64,000 nt of DNA from Sporosarcina pasteurii (GTDB taxonomy: Bacteria; Bacillota; Bacilli; Bacillales_A; Planococcaceae): NCBI RefSeq assembly GCF_041295575.1, contig NZ_CP160452.1:682001-746000 (forward strand). Reading direction: 5' to 3'. This document shows, piece by piece, positions 8,782-19,732 of the stretch (within the stretch, counting starts at the first letter, position 1; every line of letters begins with the position of its first letter). The position numbers were made by a program, and so were the translations under genes. Below the pieces are notes generated by a model. That model saw nothing but the letters and a program-made list of their open reading frames with translations. It had not been told where the DNA came from and made no database searches.

Positions 8782-11700
8782 ATGAAACAGCCTAGTTTAG
8801 ACTGGCTTACAGATACAGATGTATTTGCTGTGAATCGTTTACCTGCCTATTCAGATCATTTATATTATGAAACAATCGAAGAAGCGAGAGAAAAGGGCGA
8901 AATGAATTTGCGCCACAGTTTAAACGGCACATGGAAATTCAGCTATTCGGTAAACGCTATGAGCCGTATCGAAAATTTTTATGAGATTGACTATGATGCT
9001 GCTGGATGGGAGACAATTCAAGTTCCCGGTCATATTCAATTACAAGGATTCGGGCAGCCTCATTACGTAAATAAAATGTATCCATGGGATGGCCATGATG
9101 ATATTCGTCCACCTGAAATCCCCTTGAATGATAATCCGGTTGGCAGTTATATTAAAGAATTTACAGTGCCTGAAAATATGGAGAATAAACCTGTAAACAT
9201 ATCCTTTCAGGGCGTGGAAACAGCATTTTATGTATGGTTAAACGGCAAGTTTGTTGGCTACAGCGAGGATAGTTTTACCCCGTCAGACTTTGAACTGACA
9301 CCTTATCTGGTGGAAGGCGAAAATAAATTAGCCGTTGAAGTTTATCAAAGAAGTACTGGAAGCTGGCTAGAGGATCAAGACTTCTGGCGTTTCTCAGGAA
9401 TTTTTAGAGATGTGTATTTATATAGCAAACCAGCTATCCATGCGGAAGATATACATGTACACACCAATTTAGATGATTTATATGAAAATGCTGATTTAGA
9501 AGTCCAACTTAAATTGAATACAGACGAATCTGTAAAAGTATCTCTTATATTGGAAGATAGAGATGGCAAGCTGGTTGGAGAGGTTACTGAAGAACAATTC
9601 AATTCAGAAGACAGCTTAAAGCTGACTGTGACAAAGCCGGAACTATGGAGTGCAGAAAGCCCATATTTATATCAAGCTTTTATTAAGATTTACAACAAAG
9701 AAGGAAAGTTAATAGAAGTTGTTCCGCAAAATGTCGGTTTCCGCCGTTTTGAAATGAAAAACAAAATGATGCATTTAAACGGAAAACGCATTGTTTTTAA
9801 AGGCGTCAACCGGCATGACTTTAATTGCCGCAGAGGCAGAGCGGTTACAAAAGAAGATATGCTGTGGGATATTAAAACTTTAAAACAGAATAACATTAAC
9901 GCAGTCAGAACAGCGCATTATCCTAACCAAAGTTATTGGTATGATCTTTGCGATCAATATGGAATTTACGTAATGGATGAAATGAACTTAGAAACACACG
10001 GTACTTGGCAAAAGATGGGGGAGGCCGTTGATGCTGCAACGGCAATTCCGGGAAGCTTGCCGGAATGGGAAAATATTGTTATGGATCGAGCAAATTCAAT
10101 GTTCGAACGCGATAAAAACCATCCATCAATTTTAATTTGGTCATGCGGAAACGAGTCCCATGCTGGTGAAGTTTTATTAAATGTATCGCGTTATTTTAAA
10201 GAAGCGGATCCAAGCCGTCTCGTACATTATGAAGGTGTGTTTTATGACAGAAACTACAATGATACAAGCGATATGGAAAGTCAAATGTATACGAAACCAG
10301 CCGACATTGAAGCGTATTTAAAGAATGATCCAGAGAAGCCGTTTATTGCTTGTGAATATATGCATGCAATGGGGAATTCGGTCGGAGGCATGAAGAAATA
10401 TACAGACCTTGAACGAAAATATCTTATGTATCAAGGCGGCTTTATTTGGGATTACATTGACCAAGGACTTATGAAAAAGGACCGGTACGGCAATGAATTT
10501 CTAGCATATGGCGGAGATTTCGGCGATCGGCCAAATGATACGAACTTCTGTATAAACGGCATTATTTACGCAGACCGCAAACTGTCTCCTAAAATGCAGG
10601 ATATTCGCTTTTTATATCAAGATATAAAATTGTATCCAGACCGTAACGGCGTCAAAATCATGAATGACCGGTTGTTTGAAGGTACTGATGACGTAGTGTT
10701 GGAGTATCGCTTATTGTCTGAAGGCGAGCCAGTATATATTGGACAAACTGAAATTCATGTTCAGGCGGGCAGCGAAGCATATGTTAGTTTAGCTATTCCT
10801 TCTGAATTAATTACTAAAGGAGAATATGCTATTCAAACTGCATTACTATTAAAAGATGATGCGATTTGGGCGAATAAAGGTTATGAAGTTTCCTTTGGCG
10901 AGTATATTTTCCAAGAAGGCAAGCAAAGCTGGGCTATACCAGCGGGAAGCGTTAACGTTGTCAAAGGTGATTTCAATGTCGGTGTTCACGGTAAAAAATT
11001 CAGTACGTTATTTTCTTTGGAATCCGGTACGTTAATTTCATTAAATTATGCGGGGAAAGAAATGATGGAAAAAGCGCCTGTACCACAGTTTTGGAGAGCG
11101 CTCACTGATAATGACCGGGGAAATCAATCTGGGTTTGAAAAGAGCGCGTGGTATGCGGCGAGTTTAGGTTATCAATGCACCGGCTTTACGATTCAGGATG
11201 AAAAAACGCATGCGATTGTTACATTCGATTATTGTTTGGCAATCCATCCTGAAGTAAAGCTGCAAATCACTTATACTGTCTATGCAAATGGAACATTAAA
11301 GTGCATTCACACTATAAAGGAGTTGCCGGACTGCCGGAAATGCCAATCTTTGGCATAACATTTAAATTGTCTGCTGATTATGACGAGCTTAAATGGTATG
11401 CAAAAGGGCCGAAAGAGAATTACATTGACCGGGCACATGGTGCAAGACTGGGGATTTTTGAGAATACGGTGAAAGACAATGTCGCTGCTTATGTAATTCC
11501 GCAAGAATCTGGAAACAGGACGGGCGTTCGAAGCGTTGATATAGCAAACAGCGATGGACTCGGGATAAGAATCTCATCCGTTGATGAACCGATTGAATGT
11601 AATATTTCTCCGTATACAGCACATGAATTGGAGAACGCATCTCATCATTATGAATTGCCACAGATTCACCATACCGTTGTAACTGTTGCTGGCAGACAAA

Positions 11701-11810
11701 TGGGGGTTGGCGGAGATGATAGCTGGGGAGCGCCGGTACATGAGGAGTATAGAATTAATGCTGAGGAAGAACTGGAATTTGAGTTTAGGATAGAATCGCT
11801 TAATCTGTAA
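8782..11810 (+). pseudogene. lacZ: Beta-galactosidase (GH2, LacZ) with a single-base frameshift
   Basis: Frame 1 (8782-11358) encodes the sugar-binding, Ig-like and TIM-barrel domains, with acid/base Glu458 (SCGNESH) and nucleophile Glu525 (ACEYMHAMGN). The C-terminal domain 5 continues in another frame from about 11301 to 11810 (KGVAGLPEMP... onward). The junction lies at the AAA at 11298-11300: one extra A would give GTLKVHSHYKGVAGLPEM, the normal family sequence, and a product of about 1009 residues. The 27 residues translated after the shift in frame 1 are not LacZ-like. The cause may be a real mutation, a slippage-prone base or an assembly error. Strong RBS AAGGAGAGGG precedes the start. 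Confidence 0.9.
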
Positions 11811-11837
11811 GTGTCGAAACAGGATAAATTTATGAAA

Positions 11838-11867
11838 AAACAAGTCTTCATTCGAAGGCTTGTTTTT
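11838..11867 (+). terminator. Rho-independent terminator after lacZ
   Basis: AAAACAAG-TC-TTC pairs with GAA-GG-CTTGTTTT, followed by a T run, 25 bp after the lacZ stop. Confidence 0.75.
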
Positions 11868-11900
11868 CATGTAAACTGATAGATTAAAAAATTAATTAAT

Positions 11901-12026
11901 ATGGTTCGCGACAAAGTACAAGAACTGATTATTGATAGTTTCAAAGGTGTGCAAATTATGAAAGCATCGCTTGGTAATAAAGCCGGACTGCTTGGTGCTG
12001 CGGCACTGCATTTATCGGTTAAGTGA
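11901..12026 (+). pseudogene. Remnant of a ROK-family sugar kinase (C-terminal 41 codons)
   Basis: This small open frame reads VQELIIDSFKGVQIMKASLG followed by NKAGLLGAAAL and a stop. That is the C-terminal end of ROK gluco/fructokinases (the S-L-G-N-x-A-G-L-x-G-A-A-A motif). No upstream part of the kinase is present; only the lacZ terminator and about 30 AT-rich bases precede it. It is therefore a deletion scar rather than a gene. A transcribed peptide cannot be excluded, but there is no convincing RBS. Confidence 0.7.
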
Positions 12027-12047
12027 ACAAGAAGTGGCGTGTTTTAA

Positions 12048-12194
12048 ATGACTAATCAAGGCGGTTTCATGGGCGGACTTTTTACGCTTTGCGATTGGGT
12101 TATGAAATCGGGAATTCAGCTGGCGGGGGGCGGAATTCAAGTGATGAAGAGGAGAATTCAGAATTCAGGCAGAGATTCAGTCCCAATGCAATAA
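12048..12194 (+). pseudogene. Remnant of a DUF624/YesL-like membrane protein fused to GAATTC repeats
   Basis: The 48-codon frame begins MTNQGGFMGGLFTLCDWVM, resembling the N terminus of YesL/DUF624 proteins (G-G-L-x-x-x-x-x-W-x-M before the first helix). From codon 20 it runs into unrelated repetitive sequence and stops at 12192. DUF624 genes commonly sit in sugar operons, which fits the location between lacZ and a ROK regulator. Assignment rests on about 15 residues only. Confidence 0.45.
12112..12166. repeat. Cluster of four GAATTC-containing short repeats
   Basis: GAATTC occurs at 12112, 12133, 12154 and 12161, each followed by A, with a decayed copy (AGATTCAG) just after. The spacing of the first three is exactly 21 bp, so this is a short degenerate tandem array, probably expanded by slippage. 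Confidence 0.6.
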
Positions 12195-12282
12195 AACAAC
12201 TTAATTCGGTGAAAAAATAATCTATGTTAAAATGGAAACATCAGAAAAAGATTGCTTTACTTATTGAGAAAGGAGGAATACT

Positions 12283-13449
12283 ATGCGCGAAGGTACTTTC
12301 CAATGGATGAAATCAGTAAACCGTTCAATCATATTAAATAAAATCCGTACAGATGCACCGATTTCACGAGCTCAAATCGCAAAGGAAACGAAGCTTACAC
12401 CACCGACTGTCAGCAGTAATGTTAAATCGTTAATCGAAGAAGGCGTTGTTGTGGAAAGTGAATTAGGCGAATCGCAAGGCGGAAGAAAGCCGACGATGCT
12501 GCTCATTAATGACGAGGCATTTTACGTAATCGGGACAGATGCGGGTCCTACGAAAATTGAATGTGTCATCGCCGATTTAGCCGGGAATATACATACGCGT
12601 AATTCTATTGCTTTGACAGTGCCTATTACGAATGATGAATTTCTAATTAAACTGACTAAATGCATTCGCGAATTAATTGCGGCTGCAACAATTGATACAG
12701 ATAAATTAATTGGTATTGGCGTAGCGATGCATGGTGTTGTAGATGTTGAAACAGGAACATCTTTAATTGCACCGAATTTAGGGTTAACAAATATTCCCAT
12801 TAAAGCAGTAATGGAAGAGGAATTTAGACTGCCGGTGAAAGTGGAAAATGACGCAAGAGTGATGGCGTTGGGCGAAGCATGGTTTGGCAATCATGAAGTG
12901 ATGGATAATATGCTGGCAGTAAACGTTGGCCGCGGCGTCGGAGCAGGAATAGTTGTAGGCGGTAAGCTTTTCCATGGGGCTAATAATATTGCCGGGGAAA
13001 TAGGCCATATGACGATTGACATTCATGGAGAAGTCTGTGAATGCGGAAACAGAGGTTGCTTGCAAACGTTTGCTACAGGGGCGGCGATTGCGAAACGGGC
13101 AAATTTACGTATGCAGCATAATAATGCTATTACTGCTGAAAAAGTATATGAGCTTGCACTTTCCGGCGACCACGACTGCCGGGAGATTTTGGAGGAGACC
13201 GGCTCGATTATAGGCGTGGGATTAATGAATTTAATTCATATAATAAACCCTGCAAAAATAGTAATCGGCGGCGGTGTTATGAAATCGGGTAAATTTATTT
13301 TACCTGCGATTCAGAAAGCTATCGAAAAACATGCGTTAACGCCGGAAGCTAAGCAAACTGAAGTCGAGATTACAAAATTAGGCGATGATGCGACAATTAT
13401 CGGAGCAGTGGCGTTAGTGTTAGTAACTATTTTTGAACCAACTGCGTAA
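12283..13449 (+). CDS. ROK-family transcriptional regulator (NagC/XylR type)
   Basis: 388 residues. An N-terminal winged helix-turn-helix (residues about 15-60: PISRAQIAKETKLTPPTVSS) is joined to a ROK sugar-kinase-like domain with the zinc motif CECGNRGC at about 247-254. Position 256 is Gln where kinases usually have Glu, consistent with a sensor rather than an enzyme. The RBS is AAAGGAGG. It faces the gal operon convergently and follows the broken lacZ, so galactoside or galactose control is the natural guess; no operator was identified for it with confidence. Confidence 0.88.
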   Translation: MREGTFQWMKSVNRSIILNKIRTDAPISRAQIAKETKLTPPTVSSNVKSLIEEGVVVESELGESQGGRKPTMLLINDEAFYVIGTDAGPTKIECVIADLAGNIHTRNSIALTVPITNDEFLIKLTKCIRELIAAATIDTDKLIGIGVAMHGVVDVETGTSLIAPNLGLTNIPIKAVMEEEFRLPVKVENDARVMALGEAWFGNHEVMDNMLAVNVGRGVGAGIVVGGKLFHGANNIAGEIGHMTIDIHGEVCECGNRGCLQTFATGAAIAKRANLRMQHNNAITAEKVYELALSGDHDCREILEETGSIIGVGLMNLIHIINPAKIVIGGGVMKSGKFILPAIQKAIEKHALTPEAKQTEVEITKLGDDATIIGAVALVLVTIFEPTA

Positions 13450-13477
13450 TAGTTTTTTTGAACAGCCATAATAGAAA

Positions 13478-13515
13478 GAGAGTCAATCCAAGTAAGCGAT
13501 TGACTCTCATTTTTT
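13478..13515. terminator. Terminator between the ROK gene and galM (convergent)
   Basis: GAGAGTCAATC at 13478-13488 pairs perfectly with GATTGACTCTC at 13498-13508, loop of 9, followed by ATTTTTT. It terminates the plus-strand ROK gene; the A-rich left flank is only a weak terminator for the minus-strand gal operon. Confidence 0.8.
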
Positions 13516-13562
13516 GTAAACAGGAAGCAACTTCATTCATTTAAATTCAACTATCTGTCATT

Positions 13563-14606
13563 TCAATCCTCTTCCACATCAAACTTAAAAGAAGTTTGTT
13601 TCATATACTTTTCACCGGCTTTTAACAAAATAGAAGGAAATTCGGGATGTTCGAGGGAAGCCGGCGAGCCTTGGGTTTCAAAGCAAACGCCTTTATACGG
13701 GCCAGCGTCTCCTTCGGCAAATGCAATTTCATCGGTCATCGTATTCGCTGTGTACATGACGACACCCGGCTGATTGGTTTGAATCGTCATTTTTCTTCCG
13801 CTGGTTTTTTCCCTCACAAAAATCGGTTCTTGATTCTCGAATATAAAGTAATGATCATAGCCATTAGAAGCTATTGTGTTTTGATTATAGTCGGATTGGA
13901 TGCCATGTTGAAGTTCCAATCCTTCTCTGAAATCAAACGGGGTACTGCTAACGTCTAACTTTTTCCCAGTCGGTATTAATTCGGTATCAAGTTCGGCGAT
14001 TTCCCTGGCATCCATTGTTACTCCATGATGGTGAATCGTCTGTTTTGCGTTCCCGCTTAAATTAAAATAAGAATGATTGGTCATCGTTAAAATCGTATCT
14101 TGATCTGAAATTCCTTCGTAGTCGATGATTAATTCGTTATCATTCGTTAGTGTATATATGACAGATACATCCAGATTGCCGGGATAGCCGGAAGACATAT
14201 GCGGACTTGTATGCTGAAGTCGCAATCCGACCGAGTGATTTGATTCAAACGTCTCCGCATTCCAAATAACGTTATGAAATCCGGAAGGACCGCCGTGTAA
14301 ATGATGTTTTCCATCATTGGCGGGCAGATTAATTAATTTGTCATTCAGTGAAAATACCCCATTGGCAATTCTTCCGGCAACACGACCGATAATCGAGCCG
14401 AAATAAGAAGGGTTTTGCTCATAATCAGCAATATTATTATATTTAAGAACGACATTTTCAACGATACCTTCGCGGTTAGGTACGAGGATTTCAGTGATAA
14501 TGCCGCCAAAATTTAAAATACTGACACTCATTTTCTGGTCATTTTTCAGTGTATATAAAGTCCATCTATTATCCAGTTTTTCACTTGTAATATTCATATT
14601 AATCAC
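13563..14606 (-). CDS. galM: Aldose 1-epimerase (galactose mutarotase)
   Basis: 347 residues of the GalM beta-sandwich family. Visible motifs are GRVAGRI and HHLHGGPSGFHNVIW (His), NHSYFNLSG (catalytic His, residues about 178-186), and FETQGSPASLEHPEFPS (Glu) near the C terminus. The GTG start at 14606 overlaps the galT stop by 8 bp; an ATG at 14597, just behind the galT stop, is an equally reasonable start. It interconverts alpha and beta galactose so that beta-galactosidase products can enter GalK. It is the last gene of the gal operon. Confidence 0.93.
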   Translation of the reverse strand: MINMNITSEKLDNRWTLYTLKNDQKMSVSILNFGGIITEILVPNREGIVENVVLKYNNIADYEQNPSYFGSIIGRVAGRIANGVFSLNDKLINLPANDGKHHLHGGPSGFHNVIWNAETFESNHSVGLRLQHTSPHMSSGYPGNLDVSVIYTLTNDNELIIDYEGISDQDTILTMTNHSYFNLSGNAKQTIHHHGVTMDAREIAELDTELIPTGKKLDVSSTPFDFREGLELQHGIQSDYNQNTIASNGYDHYFIFENQEPIFVREKTSGRKMTIQTNQPGVVMYTANTMTDEIAFAEGDAGPYKGVCFETQGSPASLEHPEFPSILLKAGEKYMKQTSFKFDVEED

Positions 14607-16086
14607 TAACTTTCGCAGAAATTGCCGCTAGAAATCGCTGCCAGGCCCCATTGTTTTTAAAGACTCCGGCATCGCCTAGAACTCTAGCAAATTTATATCC
14701 AAGTTCCCGTTTAAGGATTTCATTTGCCTCATTTTTATTGTTAATTTCCCCGTGTTTTTCCAGCAGCTCTTGAGCCCACTCCAAGTGGTAGTCAGCAATC
14801 CCGCTTTGCTTGTTCCTTAAGTAATGACTGATTTCTTCCAGTTCTTCATTCAGGCGTGCCGGTAAAACAGCGAGTCCCATAACTTCTATGAGTCCGATAT
14901 TTTCTCTTTTAATATGATGCACATCTGCATGCGGATGGAAAATACCGAGCGGATGCTCCTTTGATGTGCGGTTATTGCGCAGCACGATGTCCAGTTCAAA
15001 TTCATTGCCTCTCATTCTTGCGATAGGCGTCACAGTGTTATGAGGTGTATCATCTGTAAATGCGATGATATTTGCATCAACGTCTGAGTAATTTTTCCAT
15101 TCATTTAAAATATAAGCCGCGGCCTCTGAAACCGCTTCTTTATCAGAACTTCGCAGCCGAATAGTAGCTAGTGGCCATTCTAATGCCTGCATAGAAACAT
15201 TTGAAAAATTTTCCAATGAAAATTGAAATTTCGTAGACGCATTAGTCATTGGAAAAGCATAATTTCCTGCTTGATAATGGTCGTGGCTTAAAATAGATCC
15301 GCCTACGATAGGCAAGTCGGCATTTGAACCGATAAAATAATGCGGGAATTGTTCAATGAACGAAAGCAATCTTTGAAAAGTATGTGGATTAATTTTCATA
15401 TCGCGATGTTTTTCTGACAACAGAATGCTATGTTCATTGTAATAAACATACGGGGAATACTGGAAATACCAGTTTTCACCTTCAAGTGGAATCTGAATAA
15501 CCCGGTGGTTTGCTCGTGCCGGATAGGCAGTTCTGCCAGCATATCCTTCGTTTTCAATACAAAGGACACATGCCGGATAATTAATATCCTTTTTGGCAAC
15601 CTTTTCTCGCTTAATTTGTTTAGGGTCTTTTTCGGGTTTAGACATATTTATCGTAATATCCATTTCGCCGTATTTTGTTTCGGCTTTAAATTGGATGTTT
15701 TTTCGAATGCGGTTCATTTGAATATAGTTGCTGTTTTTGCTCAGTTCATAAAAATAGTCGGTTGCATCTTTTGGATTCGCTTTATATTTTTGCTGAAATT
15801 TAGCGTTAATTACCGACGGTCTTGCAATAAAACAATCCATTATTTCTGCGCTAAAAATTTCTTTATCATCAAAAACATCCTCAATGACTTGGCGTTCAAT
15901 CGCATCTTCAATGATTTTTTCAAGTAAGTTTGGAATTGAGTCATCTGTATATGACCCGGTTGAATCTATTGAATCAAATTTCAATAAGGCAAGGATGCGA
16001 TTCCGGGTATAAATTTCATCAGCCGGCTCTATCAGCTCAGTTTTTAAGGCTTGCTTAATCAACCCTTCTAGACGTTCAGCAATCAT
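14599..16086 (-). CDS. galT: UDP-glucose--hexose-1-phosphate uridylyltransferase, class II
   Basis: 495 residues, the length of the Firmicutes class II GalT rather than the roughly 350-residue class I enzyme. Recognisable stretches are [40 protein letters not shown] (active-site histidines) and [24 protein letters not shown]. It transfers UMP between UDP-glucose and galactose-1-phosphate in the Leloir pathway. The ATG overlaps the galE stop by 4 bp, indicating translational coupling. Confidence 0.95.
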   Translation of the reverse strand: MIAERLEGLIKQALKTELIEPADEIYTRNRILALLKFDSIDSTGSYTDDSIPNLLEKIIEDAIERQVIEDVFDDKEIFSAEIMDCFIARPSVINAKFQQKYKANPKDATDYFYELSKNSNYIQMNRIRKNIQFKAETKYGEMDITINMSKPEKDPKQIKREKVAKKDINYPACVLCIENEGYAGRTAYPARANHRVIQIPLEGENWYFQYSPYVYYNEHSILLSEKHRDMKINPHTFQRLLSFIEQFPHYFIGSNADLPIVGGSILSHDHYQAGNYAFPMTNASTKFQFSLENFSNVSMQALEWPLATIRLRSSDKEAVSEAAAYILNEWKNYSDVDANIIAFTDDTPHNTVTPIARMRGNEFELDIVLRNNRTSKEHPLGIFHPHADVHHIKRENIGLIEVMGLAVLPARLNEELEEISHYLRNKQSGIADYHLEWAQELLEKHGEINNKNEANEILKRELGYKFARVLGDAGVFKNNGAWQRFLAAISAKVSD

Positions 16087-17087
16087 TTTTTAATCCCGTC
16101 CTTTACATAGCCATTTGGATGTGCGACATGCCAATTCCATGCATCTTCAATGATTTTTGCAATTGAATTCCGCGAAGGCTGCCATCCAAGTATGTTCTCT
16201 GCTTTTTGCGAACTGGCAATAAGTCTTGCTGGATCGCCCGCACGGCGTTCCCCGATGACTGTCGGAATTTCATTGCCGGTTACCTTTCGGGCCTCTTGAA
16301 TAATCTCTTTTACGGAAAAACCTTGACTGCTCCCGAGGTTAAAAATATCGGATTCTCCGCCTTCGTTTAAATATTCTAAAGCGAGTAAGTGCGCTTCAAT
16401 CAAATCTTCAACGTGAATATAATCGCGAATGCAAGTGCCGTCTTCAGTATCGTAATCATCGCCAAAAACCGTAATGAATTCACGCTGGCCGAGCGCAGTT
16501 TGCAATACAATCGGCACTAAGTGAGTTTCCGGATGATGGTCCTCGCCGATAACTCCGGTTTCCTTTGCGCCTGCTACATTAAAATAACGCAGAGATACGT
16601 AGCGGATATCATGAGCATGTTCGCACCATTTCATCAGCTTTTCCATAACAAGCTTTGTTTCGCCATAAGCATTTTGCGGTTGTGTCGGCGTATCCTCTGT
16701 AATTGGCATCTTTTCAACATCCCCGTACGTTGCCGCTGTAGAGGAGAAAATGATTTTATTCACGTTATGCTCAGCCATTGCTTGCAGTAAAACTTGCGTG
16801 CCATACACATTGTTATCGAAGTATTGAATCGGTTTTTCCATTGATTCGCCAACTAAAGAATTTGCGGCAAAATGAAGGATTGCATCGATTGATTGCTCTT
16901 TGAAAACAGTTCGTAAAAAATCGATATCCCGAATATCTCCTTCATAAAAAACAGCATCCGGGTGGATGGCATCTTTATGGCCGGTTTGTAAATTATCAAC
17001 AACAACTACCTTTTTGTTTTGTTCAATTAATTGGTAAACAGCATGGGAGCCTATATAACCGGCTCCTCCTAATACTAAAATACTCAT
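16083..17087 (-). CDS. galE: UDP-glucose 4-epimerase
   Basis: 334 residues. The SDR-extended NAD motif GGAGYIGSH is at residues 7-15, the catalytic Ser region is FSSTAATYG, and Y-x-x-x-K is in [12 protein letters not shown]. It regenerates UDP-glucose from UDP-galactose. Start and stop overlap its neighbours by 4 bp on each side. The protein is of normal family length with no defects. Confidence 0.96.
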   Translation of the reverse strand: MSILVLGGAGYIGSHAVYQLIEQNKKVVVVDNLQTGHKDAIHPDAVFYEGDIRDIDFLRTVFKEQSIDAILHFAANSLVGESMEKPIQYFDNNVYGTQVLLQAMAEHNVNKIIFSSTAATYGDVEKMPITEDTPTQPQNAYGETKLVMEKLMKWCEHAHDIRYVSLRYFNVAGAKETGVIGEDHHPETHLVPIVLQTALGQREFITVFGDDYDTEDGTCIRDYIHVEDLIEAHLLALEYLNEGGESDIFNLGSSQGFSVKEIIQEARKVTGNEIPTVIGERRAGDPARLIASSQKAENILGWQPSRNSIAKIIEDAWNWHVAHPNGYVKDGIKK

Positions 17088-18268
17088 TGTGCGGCCTCCT
17101 TCGTTATTTTTTTCGCGCCATCCACAATTGTCGGCATGTAGAAGCTTGCATCATAGCCGATTTTATCAAGGTAAACATCATTGACAGCTTCTGTAAATGA
17201 AGAGATGCTGTTTTTCTCAACAATCGCAATTGCACATCCGCCAAAACCTGCTCCGGTCATCCTTGCACCGATTACTCCAGGTTGTTCCCATGCCGTTTCA
17301 ACGAGCGTGTCTAGTTCAATTCCAGTCACTTCATAATCATATTGCAATGAAAGGTGTGACTCATTCATTAATAAGCCGAATTGCTTTAAGTCATTTTGTT
17401 CCAGTGCTTCATAAGCTTGCAATGTGCGGTTATTCTCATAAACAACATGTTTTGCCCTTCTGCGGACTGTCGAATTCTCAATAAGGTGAGCATTTAAATC
17501 AAACTCTTCAGTTGTTAAATCTCCTAAATGCTGGATAGATAAGTGTAATTGCAAGTCACTTAGCGCTGTCCGGCATTCTTGGCTGCGTTCATTATACTTG
17601 GAAGTCGCCAATGTGCGCCGTTTGTTCGTGTTCATAATAACGATTGTATAATCTTCCAAATGAAGCGGGGCATATTGGTATTCCAAAGTTTGGCAGTTTA
17701 ATAGAAGGGCATAGTCTTTCTTGCCCTGTCCAACAGCAAACTGATCCATAATCCCACTATTTACTCCAATGTATTCATTTTCTACTTTTTGTCCTAGCTG
17801 AATAATTTGCAGACGCTCTAACGACAAATCAAATAAATTATCCAGCAACACACCTGTTGCCAACTCTATCGAGGCGGAAGAGGATAAACCTGCCCCGTTT
17901 GGAATCTCCCCGTAAAATAAAATATCAAGTCCTTCTTCAATGTTGGATTTCGTATCGATTATATATTGAATCATCCCTTTTGGATAATTCGCCCAGTCGT
18001 CTTCAGCTTTATACGCCAAATTATCTAAACTGCACTCGATAATCCCACTGCTAGGGAAGTTTAAGGAATAAAAACGCAATTTCCTGTCTTGCCGCTTGAA
18101 AGCAAGTGCATACGTCCCCAATGAAATCGCGGCGGGAAAAACATACCCCCCATTATAATCCGTATGTTCGCCAATTAAATTAATCCGGCCGGGTGAAAAG
18201 TAAACTGCCGGCAGTCCGGCATCTGGAAAAATCCCCTTAAATTTCTCTTGCAAGTCGTTTATGTTCAA
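17084..18268 (-). CDS. galK: Galactokinase
   Basis: 394 residues of the GHMP kinase family. Motif 1, [21 protein letters not shown] (galactose site), is near residue 27; motif 2, [17 protein letters not shown] (ATP loop), is near 123; motif 3, [17 protein letters not shown], lies near the C terminus. It phosphorylates galactose to galactose-1-phosphate. It is the first gene of the galK-galE-galT-galM operon, with the RBS AAAGGAGGA ahead of ATG. Confidence 0.97.
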   Translation of the reverse strand: MNINDLQEKFKGIFPDAGLPAVYFSPGRINLIGEHTDYNGGYVFPAAISLGTYALAFKRQDRKLRFYSLNFPSSGIIECSLDNLAYKAEDDWANYPKGMIQYIIDTKSNIEEGLDILFYGEIPNGAGLSSSASIELATGVLLDNLFDLSLERLQIIQLGQKVENEYIGVNSGIMDQFAVGQGKKDYALLLNCQTLEYQYAPLHLEDYTIVIMNTNKRRTLATSKYNERSQECRTALSDLQLHLSIQHLGDLTTEEFDLNAHLIENSTVRRRAKHVVYENNRTLQAYEALEQNDLKQFGLLMNESHLSLQYDYEVTGIELDTLVETAWEQPGVIGARMTGAGFGGCAIAIVEKNSISSFTEAVNDVYLDKIGYDASFYMPTIVDGAKKITKEAAQ

Positions 18269-18325
18269 TTTAATTATCCTCCTTTTATCATTAACGATAG
18301 GGTCATGAAAACTTAATTAAATTAA

Positions 18326-18354
18326 TTTATAAAGTTAAGTTTACGCCAATACAA
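18326..18354 (-). promoter_or_regulatory. Sigma-A promoter of the gal operon
   Basis: Read on the minus strand: TTGTAT (18354-18349), a 17-bp spacer, and TATAAA (18331-18326), about 55 bp before the galK start. Just downstream, TTAATTTAATTAAG is AT-rich and partly symmetric and could bind a repressor. The remaining part of the 18269-18654 gap contains no further gene that I can support, only a purine-rich stretch at 18412-18426 and a short 8-codon frame. Confidence 0.55.
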
Positions 18355-18654
18355 TAGAATTTTCAATATATTTTTATGGTATTTTTAATTTAACAATAAA
18401 CTGAATACCTTGGAGGGGGAGGGGGACGATGATGAGAGGAACAAAACTTGCCTAATAGCTGTTATTGAGTCGTATCTGTCACAATATTCATTGCGTATAC
18501 ATTTGAATAGGCAGTGAAGATTGTTTTGAACTGAAAAATTGGTTGAGTAAATTACTTGAAAGTTGAATGTTTGAACAATGAAAAGGCATTTTAGAAGTAT
18601 TTGATAGAATGATTGTTAAAATAGAGATGAAATAAAAACTCTAGGAGGATACCA

Positions 18655-19665
18655 ATGAAAAAAGTAAACTGGGGCGTACTAAGCACTGCAGGCATCGCAC
18701 AAAAACAATTGCTTCCGGCATTTATGCGTGCCGAAAACGCGGTTGTAACAGCAATTGCAACTGGGAGCGATGTTGAAAAAGCGCAAGAAATCGCAAACAA
18801 ATTCGAGATTGAGCATGTATATGATAGTTATGAGAAGCTTCTAGACGATCCAACGATTGATGCGGTTTATATTCCTTTACCAAATCATTTACATAAACAG
18901 TGGGTCATCAAAGCAGCGAAAAAAGGGAAGCATATTTTATGCGAAAAGCCGGCTGCCATTGCAAGAGAAGAAGTTCTAGAAATGAAGGCAGCATGCGAAG
19001 AGAATAACGTCTTATTTATGGAAGCATTTATGTATTATTTCCATCCGCAGCATGCTCGTGTTAAAGAAATCATCGATCGTGGTGAAATCGGTGAAGTGAC
19101 GTTTATGCAAGCCGGATTTTCATTTTATATGCCGGAAGAGCGTAGGGGGAATAATATTCGCATGAGTCAAGAGAAGGGCGGCGGCAGTATTTATGATATT
19201 GGAAGCTATGCCATCCACACGATAAGAAATATTCTTCGAGCAGAGCCCGAATCGGTGCATGTTCATGCCGTAATGGATCCAGACTACGGAATTGATACGG
19301 ATGCAGTGGGGTATTTGAATTTCCCGAACGGAATACGTGCATCATTTGATTCCAGTTTTAATTTAGCGATGCGACACGAGTATAAAGTACACGGTACGAA
19401 AGGGAGCATTACAGTTCCACGTGCTTTTAGACCTGATAATTACGGCGGTGAAGGACTTATTCAAATTGAAAAAGGGGACGTCACAACGACAGAGATTGTT
19501 CGAGGCGATCAATATTGTTTACAAGTTGAACATTTGTCCCAAGCTATTTTAGACGGTGAGAAAACGGTTCATCATACTTTTGAAAATACGTTGGATAATA
19601 TGGCGGTTATTGATGCGTGTTATGCGTCGATTGCGTCGGGTAAGAGTGAGAAAATAAAAGGATAA
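18655..19665 (+). CDS. Gfo/Idh/MocA family NAD(P)-dependent oxidoreductase
   Basis: 336 residues. VNWGVLSTAGIAQKQL replaces the usual GxGxxG with a Ser/Thr-Ala-Gly turn, as in NADP-preferring xylose dehydrogenase-like members. HILCEKPAA supplies the catalytic Lys and GGSIYDIGSYAIHTIRNIL the active-site helix. It is monocistronic, with the RBS TAGGAGGAT and its own terminator. Its closest paralogue in the window is the 5370 gene. Between galactose and uronate genes its substrate is open. Confidence 0.86.
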   Translation: MKKVNWGVLSTAGIAQKQLLPAFMRAENAVVTAIATGSDVEKAQEIANKFEIEHVYDSYEKLLDDPTIDAVYIPLPNHLHKQWVIKAAKKGKHILCEKPAAIAREEVLEMKAACEENNVLFMEAFMYYFHPQHARVKEIIDRGEIGEVTFMQAGFSFYMPEERRGNNIRMSQEKGGGSIYDIGSYAIHTIRNILRAEPESVHVHAVMDPDYGIDTDAVGYLNFPNGIRASFDSSFNLAMRHEYKVHGTKGSITVPRAFRPDNYGGEGLIQIEKGDVTTTEIVRGDQYCLQVEHLSQAILDGEKTVHHTFENTLDNMAVIDACYASIASGKSEKIKG

Positions 19666-19670
19666 CTTTG

Positions 19671-19703
19671 GGGAACCTTCACGATGATTGTTAAGGTTCT
19701 TTC
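19671..19703 (+). terminator. Terminator after the 18655 oxidoreductase gene
   Basis: GAACCTT (19673-19679) pairs with AAGGTTC (19693-19699), followed by TTTCTATGATTTTC, a modest U-rich tail. Confidence 0.6.
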
Positions 19704-19732
19704 TATGATTTTCTTTTATCCCAAAGTAACAC

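Noticed and set aside
12283-13449. Assigning the ROK regulator at 12283 to the uronate/lar operators
   Set aside because: The other ROK gene at 22723 lies inside that cluster and directly beside the best operator pair, so it is the simpler candidate.
18412-18455. Purine-rich stretch followed by ATGATGAGAGG as a small gene
   Set aside because: The frame ends after eight codons and nothing else in the gap supports a gene.
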